This document shows positions 11,916-22,054 of a DNA stretch of 38,117 bases, piece by piece. The stretch spans positions 1 to 38,117 of the forward strand of contig JABANN010000334.1 in the NCBI GenBank assembly GCA_013115125.1. The letters are read 5' to 3'. This DNA is from Perkinsus olseni. Taxonomy: Eukaryota > Perkinsozoa > Perkinsida. A model generated the notes under the pieces. The model saw only the letters and a list, made by a program, of their open reading frames with translations. It searched no databases and was not told where the DNA came from. Numbering within the stretch: the first letter of the stretch is position 1; each line of letters begins with the position of its first letter. A program made the translations under genes and the position numbers.

Positions 11916-12649
11916 GTATTCGCAATGCTGGACTCGGACACAAACGGGGTCATATCTTTGTCCGAGGTACACTTACGCTAGTGCTAAGCTGCCGCCTTGA
12001 GGTTCCGTATTCCTCCTCTAGTGAGTAGCATCTTGGCGAGCTATGCTGCTCTAGCAGTCCTCGATTTTTGTGTAGCACATTGGTCTATCGTTGATTGGTC
12101 GGACTGTTAGGCTGATGCTGTCTCGTAGACTCGAGAACTACTGCAATTAAGCAAGCAGGTGAGAGAGATGATCCGAATGATTGGCTTGGATGAGGACGAC
12201 CCGAATGTCCGAGATTTCCTCAATGATGTTGACGACATAGGCGACATAGATCGTGCTGCGTATGGAGCCCTCATGAATAGAAGAGTGTCTTTGCAGGGAC
12301 TCGGTATCCCTTCCAGAAATGACTTGGTAAGGTTCGAAAATCCTTCTGTGGGCGACTTCATTCTGGGCGTGAGATCTGGTGCGACAGGCTCTCTGCCACT
12401 GCCAGCTCCAACTCTATGCAAGACCGCGCGAGCACGTTGTGTGCCACGGTCTTCGCCGCTTCTCAGTTGAGATGTTTTCGCGTTCTGCGCGGCGAAGGGC
12501 GGCATGAACCAGACCGTTTTATAGGCAGTAAGGGTCTGCGCAGAAAGGAATCTTTTGTGGTTTGGAGGATTGAATTTCAGAGAGCAAGATTGAAAAATGC
12601 CTTCGAGAGCATTATGGGTCTGATGGACCAGCTCCCACGGAGAATATAA
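11916..12649 (+). CDS. EF-hand exons, possible C-terminus of the kinesin or a separate small gene
   Basis: Exon 11916-11966 codes VFAMLDSDTNGVISLSE. Its 12-residue loop DSDTNGVISLSE has all canonical Ca2+ ligands of an EF-hand: D1, D3, N5, G6, I8, S9 and E12. The next exon, 12129-12326, is in phase and codes a helix (ELLQLSKQVREMIRMIG) followed by DVDDIGDIDRAA, an EF-like loop with D1, D3, G6, I8 and D9 but no acid at position 12, so this second loop is probably degenerate. After a donor at 12327 a further open stretch ends with a stop at 12647-12649 (helix QRARLKNAFESIMGLMDQLP). Whether it joins the coiled-coil exons ending near 11480, 430 bases upstream, cannot be decided by eye. Taken together, these exons suggest a calcium-responsive helical module. 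No separate convincing ATG is visible just before 11916. Confidence 0.55.
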
Positions 12650-13127
12650 CAATGGTGCGATCCCCTTGGCGCCCTGTCTTCATTTGGTCCAGCTAAGCTG
12701 GCAATTAACTAGGCGGTATGTCGCGGTGCTCTGAAGTTGTCTGAAGTAGATTCTCGACAGTCTCCCGTTCGTGAAGCAGGCTGATGGGGAAGAAACGTTG
12801 GATTTTGAGGCGTAGGGCTCCGTGGAGGGCAAGGGCGTGTGGCACATGCCATGTGTACCCAGAGAGCCATCACTGCCGGCCCTTAGGTACACGATGAGCG
12901 TATCAGTAGAGTGATAGGGTCTTGCCTCGTGCCGCGATGCTTCATTGCACGCAATTTCACGCCCTGGGCCGACAAAATCCATGATTGATGGCTGTTGTTG
13001 ACTAAGGACCTCAGAATTGGCTCACATGCACACAGTGATTGGTGGATCCGAGACGAAGCTACTTAGGTATTCGCTGTTGTGTTCGGTTGATTCGTTCATG
13101 TTTTTGGACTAAGCTTTCACCCTCTGT
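12650..13127. other. Intergenic gap before the RAP pair
   Basis: About 478 bases. A minus-strand frame at 12680-12982 lacks domain signal. I see no RNA gene or repeat. It probably holds the 3' end of the kinesin/EF-hand transcript and the promoter of the first RAP gene. Confidence 0.4.
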
Positions 13128-15104
13128 ATGGCCATGCAGCAGCACTTCCCTAGGTTGAAGATGGCGACGGGCCAGGCGATGGGATCTCTCACCTACAGAG
13201 TGGCAAATGCTCCGACTGTGGACAACCTATTATTTCACCTGAACAATGAGCCGATGGACCGGCTGCTGATGCCTAAAGTTCTCAACGCTGCCCTTGGTCG
13301 CGTTGCCAAGCTCGCGACGATTCCGCACCGCGGCGAGAACGGGAGCATCGTTTTTGACAAGGTTTTGAGCATCATTCTGAAAGGCCTGAAGTGTCGCGAC
13401 TGGGACAACAGGAACTTGGCGGGCGCATTCTGGGCAGTGGCCAAGTTTCACAGCGAGACCACGGAGACGCCGCTGCCCCCTGGTCGAGTTATCGAGTTGT
13501 TCGAGGCGATGACTCCCTACGTGAAGCATGAAACATGCTCCGCGGTGGACGTCTCTAATATACTGTGGGCGCTGGGTACCTTCAAGCTTGCTATGCGCCA
13601 CGACTTCCGTTACTCATCGTCAGTCGAGGAGCTGGCAGCCTCCTTGTGTGTCGGGTGGTGTAACGTACTGAGCTCGACTGAGCCTAGCACTCGAGCGGTC
13701 GGTACCACCGCGTGGGGCGCTATCACGGTGTTAGCTGACCACCGTGGCGCCGAGAGCCTCAAGCTCATGAAGGCCACCCTTAGCCATGCAATACTCAGAT
13801 TGCAGGCCTTCAAACCTCCGGAGATCGCCATGCTGCTCCATATGATCGTCCGTTGCAGAGATTCTCAGAACTTGCCAGAAGTTCGGCCCTTCATCGATGA
13901 GTGCTGCAGGACCATCGATCCTGGCCGCTGGGATGCTCGAGAAATCTCCGTCGCTTGCAGAAGTGCTTCCAAATTCGCCTACCCGCCTGCCAAGTTGGTG
14001 TGGAAATTCACTGAGTATCTTATCTCGAGCGATACATTGAGCAAGATGGTACCGACTCAATTCAGCATAACGGTGAATGGCATCCTCATGGGGCTCGCTT
14101 CCGCCACGTATGTGGGTGACCTCGGCAAGTTCGTGGAGAAGGTTCGGTCCTATCTTCGAGAAGCTGAAGGTCTGCCATTGAAGTTTGGAGGGTTGACCGA
14201 GGCTCAGGAAATCATGACCATCCACGCCATTTTGTATGGCGGTCAGTGTCGGCTAACAGAGCCGGAGTTGAAATTCGTGCGGGACTGTGCGAGTCGGTTG
14301 TTAGCGGGAACGGTTAAACTCGAACCGAACTCGTTCAATCGTCTCCTCTATGTCATTGCGAGCACCTCTTATGTGGAGGGTACCAAAGACATCGCGGTTG
14401 AGCTGTTTCGCTATGGTCAAGCTAGGAGCGGCGAGTTCGATGAAGTCTCCATCGCTGGTCTCTGTAGCTCGCTGGCGTTGTTCGCTGACCCGGTAGAGTT
14501 GACCACCTCCGAACGAGCGACGGTGAAGGATCTCATCTGGAACGCGCTCGAGATAGCGAAGACGTGGCGGAAGCCGGACCACGAGAGGGCCGGCACAGCG
14601 AAACTTATCAATTGGTTTCTACTCTCCGCCAAGTACGAGTGGCAGCTATCATTGTCATCGGGCTTGGAAGCACTGTTCGCTGAAACTGCGCAGCATTGTC
14701 AAGGACGGCATCTGGGAATTCAGTCTTCTGCCATCCAGAAGAGCGGTCATAAGGGTGTGAGAGAGGCCCTTGAGGGATGCTCGAAGGAACTGAAAGTCGT
14801 GGATGAGTGGCAGTGCCCCAAGACGGGATGGTATATTGATGCAGTTGTTGTGGGTCCTACAGGAGACCCGGAGGTTCTGGTTGAGTGTCAAGGCAGGGTA
14901 CACTCGAGAAGCCCTTACTTCCACGCGGATAAGTTGAGACTAAGAATCTTGAGGTCGATCTATGGGCAGAAGAGGGTTGTGGAAGTCGACGGTTCCGGAA
15001 TGGGACTCACAGATTTTGCAACTCGCTCGAAGGAGCAGGTGCGGAGTGCCCTCACACTCTTGGAATTGACGAGCGACAAGAGCGAATCTGTTTCCGACAT
15101 GTGA
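13128..15104 (+). CDS. RAP-domain protein with helical repeats, first of tandem pair
   Basis: Single exon, 658 aa, ending in TGA. Residues of about 30-520 are helix-rich repeats of about 35-40 residues with recurring patterns such as NLAGAFWAVAKF, DVSNILWALGTF and EIAMLLHMIVR, like the helical repeats preceding RAP domains in FASTK-like and octotricopeptide-type proteins. The last 100 or so residues form a RAP domain: WYIDAVVV, then VLVECQGRVH, then KLRLRILRSIYG and a final strand with VVEVDG. The D in YID and the E-x-Q in VECQG sit where the PD-(D/E)xK-like core of RAP is expected. Family knowledge: RAP proteins act on RNA in mitochondria or chloroplasts, often in rRNA or mRNA processing. 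The N-terminus MAMQQHFPRLKMATGQ is basic and amphipathic, compatible with import. The next gene downstream is a diverged relative 130 bases away on the same strand. Confidence 0.85.
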   Translation: MAMQQHFPRLKMATGQAMGSLTYRVANAPTVDNLLFHLNNEPMDRLLMPKVLNAALGRVAKLATIPHRGENGSIVFDKVLSIILKGLKCRDWDNRNLAGAFWAVAKFHSETTETPLPPGRVIELFEAMTPYVKHETCSAVDVSNILWALGTFKLAMRHDFRYSSSVEELAASLCVGWCNVLSSTEPSTRAVGTTAWGAITVLADHRGAESLKLMKATLSHAILRLQAFKPPEIAMLLHMIVRCRDSQNLPEVRPFIDECCRTIDPGRWDAREISVACRSASKFAYPPAKLVWKFTEYLISSDTLSKMVPTQFSITVNGILMGLASATYVGDLGKFVEKVRSYLREAEGLPLKFGGLTEAQEIMTIHAILYGGQCRLTEPELKFVRDCASRLLAGTVKLEPNSFNRLLYVIASTSYVEGTKDIAVELFRYGQARSGEFDEVSIAGLCSSLALFADPVELTTSERATVKDLIWNALEIAKTWRKPDHERAGTAKLINWFLLSAKYEWQLSLSSGLEALFAETAQHCQGRHLGIQSSAIQKSGHKGVREALEGCSKELKVVDEWQCPKTGWYIDAVVVGPTGDPEVLVECQGRVHSRSPYFHADKLRLRILRSIYGQKRVVEVDGSGMGLTDFATRSKEQVRSALTLLELTSDKSESVSDM

Positions 15105-15234
15105 TAGTTCAAAGTGTTTCTGAATTCTGAGTTTCAGAGTTCTGTTACAGTTTGGGTGGTGGGGGCTTGCAGCTCAGCGTTTTTACGTAGAAGCGAAGGG
15201 ATTCAGCTTCGATACTTGATATCGGGTCTTTGCC

Positions 15235-17166
15235 ATGCCCGGCTTCCGACCCTCGAATCTGCGGCTGCAGCAGTTCTCGTTCGCTGCAAGGCTCCGTTGC
15301 TGCGACAACACTCGGAAAGTGCTCACTTTGGTAAATACGTTTCCTGATATGCTGACAGAGGCTAGAAACACGGAAGCCGTTATGCACAGAGTGGCTTCCT
15401 TTCCCCCTAGTAGAACTCTGCACGAGCTCTTCCAGAGAGTCACAACGGAGATCACCCGCGAGTCATTCCCAAGCGAAGCCCTTTGGGACAACTCCAGCTT
15501 AATGAGTATCCTTCGGTCCCTCGTGAACTTCCGAGTTCGAAGCCCTCTGCTATGCGATACGCAGGCCGCTGAAGACATGTTGGAGTTCCTAGCCCTACGG
15601 ATAGAGCCAGAAACCTGTGCACTCGATGAAGCCGCTTATGTAGTGTCGTCACTGGCGAGACTCAAGAACATCACTGTTGACTGTTATGCGTGCGTGGAGA
15701 TGGTATGCAAGTTTGTGGATGAAATAGTGTCTGGGCTGAAAAACGGAGATGCTCCTCCGATCACCGGACTGGCTACTTGTTTATGGGGCATCGTGGAACT
15801 CTTGGGAGCAACTCATCCTGAGAGGGTGCAGACGGCTGTCAATGGGGCGATTGAATTTCTGTCGGTGCACCACTTCCAGGAGCTGCGGGTCACGGACGTA
15901 CTCATGATCGTACGGGCGATTGGGCAGTGCGAGGGTATGCGGATAGAGCTGAAGAGTAAACAGGAATTTTGGAGTGCGCTTGCGATCGGCTTCCCTTTTA
16001 CCACCATCGACAGGAGTTCTATGAAGCTGCTCACTAAGGCCCTGCAGCAGGTCGACGATGTTCCTCCTAATGTGTGGGGAGGGCTCATATCGGCTTTAGC
16101 GGTTAGCAACAGAGTGCATGAGCTCAGCCCTCACGAACTGGCGACCTTCCTTCGAGCTATGGTAGAGCCCGTGCGGCACGATATGGCTGTCAACACGACG
16201 GCCCTGGCAGACTCAGTTTTCGAGTATATCGAGAAGGAGCCCAAGGGTCGCATTGGCCCAACCGACATGGTGGATATCTGTTGGGCCCTAAGCATCCGGT
16301 CACATTCTCTACCGGAGCCCATTCTGGGAGATATAGTATCCCTTGCTGCCGCCATAGCAGAGGGTCGTGGCAGCGTGCCGGATATGACGCTTGGGCGTCT
16401 CTCTGAGGTACTCGCGAGATCGACAGTCCGTCGAGGTCTGTACTCGCCTGCGGTTCTGGAATTTTTCGTGCATGCCATATCGAAGCGATCGTGGAAGTCA
16501 ACAGCTGCAATGAGGATGATGAGCGATGCGGTGGCGCATATCGCTGATGGCCGACTTCTCGGTTCTGAGCAAGCAAGAGATCTCCTCGCAAACCTAATGG
16601 CTTCTCACTGTGAACGAACGTTGAAGTCGTCAATGCTTATCAAGGCTCTCCTTTGCGCGGATGTGGAGCACAGTTTGGCCTGCCTGACCGAGAAACAGCG
16701 TGATGAACTCCGCCGAGCACGAGACCAAGCAGAAGGCGTCATTGCGGACATTCCAGGTTCCGAGCAGAGGGACTTGCTGGCCGCTGACCTTGCCAAAGAG
16801 ATCTGTCGTCGCGGATTGCCATTGCGAGTATCAACTTCTTGGAGGTGCCTTCGAAGTCTCTGCGTGGCCGACTTGACCTTGCTCGCGGCTGAAAGTGATG
16901 AACCCATACTCTTCGTGGATCTTAACTCCTCGCCCTTCGACTTATGTCACTACGAACGAGAGTTCCGATATAGACTCCTCTCAGCGGTATATGGGAGGGA
17001 GGCGTTTTTGAGATGCAGCGATCAAGACATGAGCCCATCTGCGTCCTCGACGGGGCGAGGTGCGGAGTTGATTCGTGGCGATGTAGCGCCAAGCCTGCAG
17101 GCTAACACCATTCCGACAAGCACTATTCTCGCAACAGCGCTAAAGCGCATCTCTGTTGTGGAATGA
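15235..17166 (+). CDS. RAP-like helical-repeat protein, second of tandem pair
   Basis: Single exon, 643 aa, ending in TGA. The N-terminus (MPGFRPSNLRLQQFSFAARLR) is Arg-rich without acids, a good mitochondrial presequence candidate. The body repeats helical pairs with WG/WA-type centres (LATCLWGIVELLG, DMVDICWALSIRSH, NVWGGLISALAV), as in the first gene. The C-terminal region lines up with the RAP domain of that gene: VADLTLLAAESDEPILFVDLN, then EREFRYRLLSAVYGRE. The strand that reads VECQGRVH in the first copy reads VDLNSSPF here, so the conserved Glu, Gln/Gly and His are gone. The strand-helix end (RYRLLSAVYG) is kept. I infer an ancient tandem duplicate whose RAP fold may bind RNA but lacks the predicted active-site-like residues. 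It is intronless, as its partner is. Confidence 0.78.
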   Translation: MPGFRPSNLRLQQFSFAARLRCCDNTRKVLTLVNTFPDMLTEARNTEAVMHRVASFPPSRTLHELFQRVTTEITRESFPSEALWDNSSLMSILRSLVNFRVRSPLLCDTQAAEDMLEFLALRIEPETCALDEAAYVVSSLARLKNITVDCYACVEMVCKFVDEIVSGLKNGDAPPITGLATCLWGIVELLGATHPERVQTAVNGAIEFLSVHHFQELRVTDVLMIVRAIGQCEGMRIELKSKQEFWSALAIGFPFTTIDRSSMKLLTKALQQVDDVPPNVWGGLISALAVSNRVHELSPHELATFLRAMVEPVRHDMAVNTTALADSVFEYIEKEPKGRIGPTDMVDICWALSIRSHSLPEPILGDIVSLAAAIAEGRGSVPDMTLGRLSEVLARSTVRRGLYSPAVLEFFVHAISKRSWKSTAAMRMMSDAVAHIADGRLLGSEQARDLLANLMASHCERTLKSSMLIKALLCADVEHSLACLTEKQRDELRRARDQAEGVIADIPGSEQRDLLAADLAKEICRRGLPLRVSTSWRCLRSLCVADLTLLAAESDEPILFVDLNSSPFDLCHYEREFRYRLLSAVYGREAFLRCSDQDMSPSASSTGRGAELIRGDVAPSLQANTIPTSTILATALKRISVVE

Positions 17167-17400
17167 CCCTCATGCATGAGCGTTTCCGAAAGTTTCAGTT
17201 CACGTGAATCGAATCTCTTATTGTTGATAATTGAACACCGCGTCTCTCTCAGTGAATGTGGGATAACTTTTCAATGGAAGGTGTAGGATCTACAGATCCC
17301 ACATTTCCGCCACGTCCTTCGGCGACCGATCATATCTCCTAGGGTTCTTGCACTCGGACTCGGCCCTTGCGAATCCCAGTTTTTCTCACCTCCCCATATC

Positions 17401-19259
17401 ATGAACCCTATCTCGGTAGAGACTCACCCTACTCGGATGAGCGTCTGCGCTAACTTGTTGAACGCGCACGCTACTGCTGGCTTTTTGGGCGGGCTCTGTG
17501 AGTGCAGGGGAGGCGAGCTCACGCGCTAAACTATCGTATAGGCTTTTGCTAGAGGCAAAAGCACGCTGCTTCTACCCGAGCAGGAGCGCAAAACATTTAG
17601 CTTGAACTCTTCAGGCTCGACGGCCGTTTTTTACCCGCTGGATTTGCTGAGGGTCCATTTGCAAAGACACTATGATGCCTATCGTCGCCCTAGTGTACGG
17701 GAGCTGTTCATAGCAGTTGTTAGGGAGGAGGGCGTGAGACCAGCTCTGTACCGAGGCTTTGGTAAGGCAGTTAATTGAAGGGCGAGATGATTATGCTCTC
17801 CCCAGCTATACGGAAGTGTCTATTTCAGGCATAAGTGTGACGGGAGCATCGCTCGCTTGGGGACAGTACTTTTACGGGTATGCTCTGTGACAGAGCCTCT
17901 GTCGACATTCGGCTGAGATCTTGGCTTGAACTCAAGCTAGGCGTTTTAGATACACCGCTCTCAAATCAGCTAACGTCTTCAACCTACCCTCCGCTGCTAA
18001 TCACCTCCTCAGCGGCTTCGCAGCCGGTTGCATGGTGAGGGGACTGACCAGGGCCAGTTTCCTCTCCTCTGCTGGTCTACATCTCGTGCAATCGCCATAC
18101 CTGGGGGTCTTTCGACAAGGAGACCTGAGAATATCCTTGCTGCATCCCTAGTCTGCGTCGGCCTTTCTTCTTCCATGACAGAGCAGGTACAAATCGTACT
18201 CTGTCCTCTATGGGTGACAAAGCTGAATGTTCAACTTGCTGTGTATCCTGGCGGAGTCCGCGGCTGCCTTAAAGGACTTTATGGCGACAGAGGAGTTGGG
18301 GGTTTCTACAGAGGCATCGTGAGCAGGCTATTTCGCGCCCGAAAGTTTACCGTTCCTTCCCCTAAAGTTTCCTCGCCGTTGCTCTGCGGCGTTTTCCGGG
18401 GCATGCCAGCCGTTTTCTTTCCAGGCGCCAAGCATGTGGGGATCTGCTCAAGGAGGGATTCAGTTCATGATCTACGAGCCAGCGAAGTATGTTTCGCGGC
18501 ACGACTGAAAGGAGCGCTCGCTCAGTCGTGCCCGCTCATTTGGCTGACGCTCGGCAAGAAAGCCGATGCCTCTGGCATATCGTTGTTTTGGGACATTCAC
18601 ATCTCCTCGTTCCTAACGTAATCAGGTCCAGGCTCCAGGCGTATCGTGGTTGTGAGCAGCTCAGCCCTCCCGACATCGTCTTGGCAACAACCGTGGCCAA
18701 ATCCACCGCCATGGTGAGTTTCCATCGATCTATTGGCCATTGCCGGTCGTATGATGCTCCGGTAGGAATTCCGGTCCCAGAAATGCTAGTGGGTCCAACA
18801 CCGCTACCAGCGGTCCGCTAGAAAGACTTGATCTCTCAATTGGCGGCGCTGGAGTGTTGCTGCCTTCAGATTATCATCAGTCCTATAACTGTGTTGACGG
18901 TGAGAATGAGGGACGCTGGATTGCGAAGCCACAACTACGATGACCTGTGGACTGCAGTAAAGAGGTACGCGACCTTTGCTTTATCGATCAATCTTGCAAG
19001 CGCGATTCATGCCGATCATGGCAATATCGCGTGCTTTCGTTCTCAGTGTGGTGGCTAAAGATGGTCTAACGGGATTTTACAGGGGCATCTTCGTCTCTCT
19101 GGTGAGTTGGGAGCGCAGAGTGAGAAACCTCCTTTCTCTGTCTCAGAACAGTGACCTCTCCTGCAGGTACGTGTTATGCCGGCCCAGTGGTGCACATTCG
19201 TAACCTACGAGTACGTCAAAGATGCCTTGCTCGGGGCTCAAGCCGGTTGGGCTATTTAG
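17401..19259 (+). CDS. Mitochondrial carrier (SLC25) family protein
   Basis: Ten exons join in phase: 17401-17497, 17615-17761, 17829-17877, 17941-18034, 18187-18318, 18425-18486, 18626-18713, 18870-18964, 19047-19101 and 19167-19259. They give 303 aa, the usual carrier length. Three repeats are visible. Repeat 1 has TAGFLGGL, the signature PLDLLRVHLQ and later GVRPALYRGF. Repeat 2 has LLSGFAAGCM, then PLWVTKLNVQ and GVGGFYRGI, then the even-helix stretch GSAQGGIQFMIYEPAK. Repeat 3 has VLATTVAKSTAM, then PITVLTVRMRD, GLTGFYRGI and the terminal VMPAQWCTFVTYEYVK. Trp at the third position of the repeat 2 motif (P-x-W) is typical of the folate/FAD/NAD/pyrimidine-nucleotide branch (SLC25A32/33/36-like), so a nucleotide or cofactor substrate is my inference. 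In repeat 3 the charged residues of Px[DE]xx[KR] are missing. It acts in the mitochondrial inner membrane or that of a related organelle. Confidence 0.85.
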
Positions 19260-19830
19260 TTTTCAACAACCCAGTGGTCGTAAAACTTCAAGTTCACTCC
19301 GAAGCATGCGCAAAAGCCCCAGGCAGTGCCGGGCAACGCGCTGGCGGAAATGAGTGACGTCGGCCGTTCGAGGGCAGTGAGGCAATGCCTTTGGGAGATC
19401 CTTCATTGCGCTGGGAGAACAACCCTTGAAGATGCATTCGTAATCCGACGAACCTATGGCGGATCTGTGGTGGCTTGTAGGGTGCCACATCGATGAACCT
19501 GCAGTCCTGAATATAGCGGGTCGTATCGATTTTGTTGTACGACGGTGTTCTAAAGTCGGCAGCGATATGGATGGTGTACCATTGTGATTTTTCCTGTTCA
19601 GTAGCCCTTCTTCGCTGTAGTGCCGTTAATTGGAATCCCAGTTGTTTGAGGAACCAGTCTAAGTTACTACGGTCTAGGAAATCGGGTGCCCAGGGCGTGA
19701 TGAACTGTGAACTCCATTCCAGCTATGGAGTCCGTGCCTTGAACCTGCAATCGTACGGTTATCTCCGCTCGTTCTCATGACAACTCGGACGCCTATCACA
19801 ACAAGGGACGCGCATCTCATTACCGGCATC
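19260..19830. other. Intergenic gap between carrier and JmjC gene
   Basis: About 570 bases. Open frames at 19532-19780 (+) and 19674-20249 (-) have no domain signal, and the minus-strand one overlaps the N-terminal JmjC exons. I see no RNA gene or repeat. Confidence 0.4.
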
Positions 19831-22054
19831 ATGGCGGCCAATGCGAACACCGAGGTTGGAGAGATCAACGGCCCCGTGAATGTGGAGTAACGACTCTCTC
19901 CTCTGATGTCATTCGGACGACTGAGTATCATCGTCAAACTTAGTGGATGAGCAGCTCTCCTCATTATCCAACAACAACGAGCACTGGATCGTCTGCCTTG
20001 TAGGCGACTCCGGGACCTTCGGGCCCGCCGATTGCCCTTCGTGATACGAGGGCTCGGGGCGAGTTGGGCGGTCGTGAGGACTTGGACCAGTGACAGGAGG
20101 CTCAAGTATCTGGCGCAGCGGGAAGAAAAGGAGTGTCCGGAAAGGAAGTGCTCGCGTCGTGGCTTTTCAGTCGCTGCGATCACAATGTGTACGCAGGTAC
20201 ACAGTGTACGCGCCTGACCCCGATGGTGATGTGAATCAGAGCGATGCAATGCCGGCCGCTAAAATGAGCATCGCCAAGTCGGTCGTCTCCAACTGCCAGC
20301 CTTCATGTTAAAGCCTCTCTCAGATTCCTCGAAGTTGGTCCTCGACGGGGACAGTATCTGCTGGGGGTTCCCGATAGGCACGGCCGTGGCTTGTCACCTT
20401 TCGAGTCATGCCCCAGAACGGACGTATCTGAAGGTGAATGGCGACTTGAAGACCTCGGGTCTCACGAAGCAAGAGCTATTCTCGTTCCTTCTCTCGTCTT
20501 GGCGCAAAAGAAATCGCATGTGTGAGATGCATCACCAGCTCAGAGTCCGTGCTATAAAGGAATACATACGGATGTTCGAACCTGTGAGGAAGTTAAGAGC
20601 ACCTTGTCTTAGGTCCAGCGTCTCGGGGGAAAACAGCGAAGGTGTACAGGCCCGTGTTTGCCTCCGATTTGGACAAGGCAGGCGATACGTCGATCTTGGA
20701 AGAGCTCTTCGGCGATGACTGTGTCGACAGCAAACGGCACTTGTTCTTCAATGCAGCCTACTGCTATACTAACTGTCACTATGACACCGACTGGAATGCT
20801 TACTTATGTGCTAGAGGTCGGTACCTGGGATTTAATCTGCGGGACAGTTCTCCCACTTACTTGCACAGCCCCGATCTAGACGTTGCACGTTTGTCTCAAC
20901 CCCTATTCTCAATCGGACTTGTCGTGGTGTGCGCACGTGCACGAATTGAAGGATGATGCGCTGTGTTGACGTTTGTCTTACGTCAGGAAGTCGGAGATGG
21001 ACGGTAGCTCATCCAGACCAGCATGTGATACTCAGTCATAATGGAAGCGCGCGGTCGCAGTACCAGCCAACGCTCCGCCGCGCCAGCGGTATGAACAGCA
21101 GGACCACTAGGACCAGAAGCTGCCATCGGTATTCCGACCTAGTGAAGTGAGTCGTCCCGTGCATTTGAGCGCTCAGCAACCACTATCACCGATAGTTTTT
21201 GGAGCGAAGTACACCGACTTCACATTCTTCTCCGGCTTCTGCAGATTCATAACAGTGGATTTAAGTCCTGGGGATGTTTTCATCGTACCCCCGAGATGGT
21301 GGCACGTCGTTGAGGGTTCTCTGCCACGTGACGGGACCCCGAGGCTCAGCGCCGGCATAAACTGGTTTTTCACGTAAGGAGGATTCGCAGGACCTGTCGA
21401 CTTGAGAGTGCCAACACCACTCAGGTACGACTACGAGGAGACCTACCGTACTTCCCCCGGCGACGTCATTAACCTGCTTGGCTCCTCGAGTGCGACTCGT
21501 GCAGATTGTCTCGCCTCGGCCGTAGAGATGATGAAAGCCCCACCTGTCGTGGGTTTCGCTGCCGGCATTCTCGAGGTCGGCGCAGTTGACGTCTTTTACG
21601 ATCACTCAACCTTCCGCGTACCGTTTCAGATGGCCCAGACGTTGGCGGGCCGAATGAGCACAAGAGCTGCGGAAACGGAAACAGGAATATTGCGCCAGCT
21701 TCTGACATTGGCCGTCGGGTAACCTTTGAAGAAGCAAGAGCACTAGATGCACTATTGATGGTTCAGATACTCGGTCGCAGGAAGTGATCAAGTAGACCCT
21801 GCAGCGGTAGAAGACGCCCTACGGAAACTGGCCGCGGCAGCGGTGAGACTAGCTATCTCCGTGGCCTGCTTGTCGCCACAGGCTCCTGGCTTCTCCGCTG
21901 CTTTCAATATATTTTCTAGTGGAATGCTTGTATTGTCCAGATAGAATTATCGGAGGTGCTCCCTATAGCTGATTCTCGCAAGCGCAAGCGGTTAGCTGAC
22001 GACGGGAGAGGTCAAGCAGCTTGGTTGCCATTCGGCTGTACTACGCAGTGGTAA
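19831..22054 (+). CDS. JmjC-domain Fe(II)/2-oxoglutarate oxygenase
   Basis: Multi-exon gene with a JmjC (cupin) core. The N-terminal exon near 19985-20195 carries ALDRLPCRRLRDL followed by LPFVIRGLGASWAV and W-T-x-x-x-L, the usual lead-in of small JmjC hydroxylases. The exon near 20640-20815 has FNAAYCYTNCHYDTDWNAYL, giving the metal-binding H-x-D (HYD). It splices to the exon at about 20985, reading GSRRWTVAHPDQH, the strand after the HxD motif. Exon 21245-21373 has SPGDVFIVPPRWWHVVEG with the distal metal His, then LSAGINWFF. Thus all three metal ligands (H, D, H) are present. Exons 21425-21718, 21767-21842 and 21941-22054 code a helical tail with a nuclear-signal-like SRKRKR, ending in TAA. 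Such enzymes hydroxylate or demethylate proteins or RNA; the target is unknown. The ATG at 19831 and several inner joins (20200-20640 and 21000-21240) are uncertain. Confidence 0.75.

Noticed and set aside
12107-12652. Minus-strand 181-aa frame over the EF-hand exons
   Set aside because: The plus strand shows a canonical EF-hand loop and matched splice signals; the minus frame is a shadow.
13731-14225. Minus-strand frames inside the RAP genes (also 16190-16633)
   Set aside because: Antisense shadows of long coding frames with strong family features on the plus strand.
19674-20249. Minus-strand 191-aa frame
   Set aside because: It lies over the JmjC N-terminal exons, is rich in Arg/Ser/His, and shows no domain.
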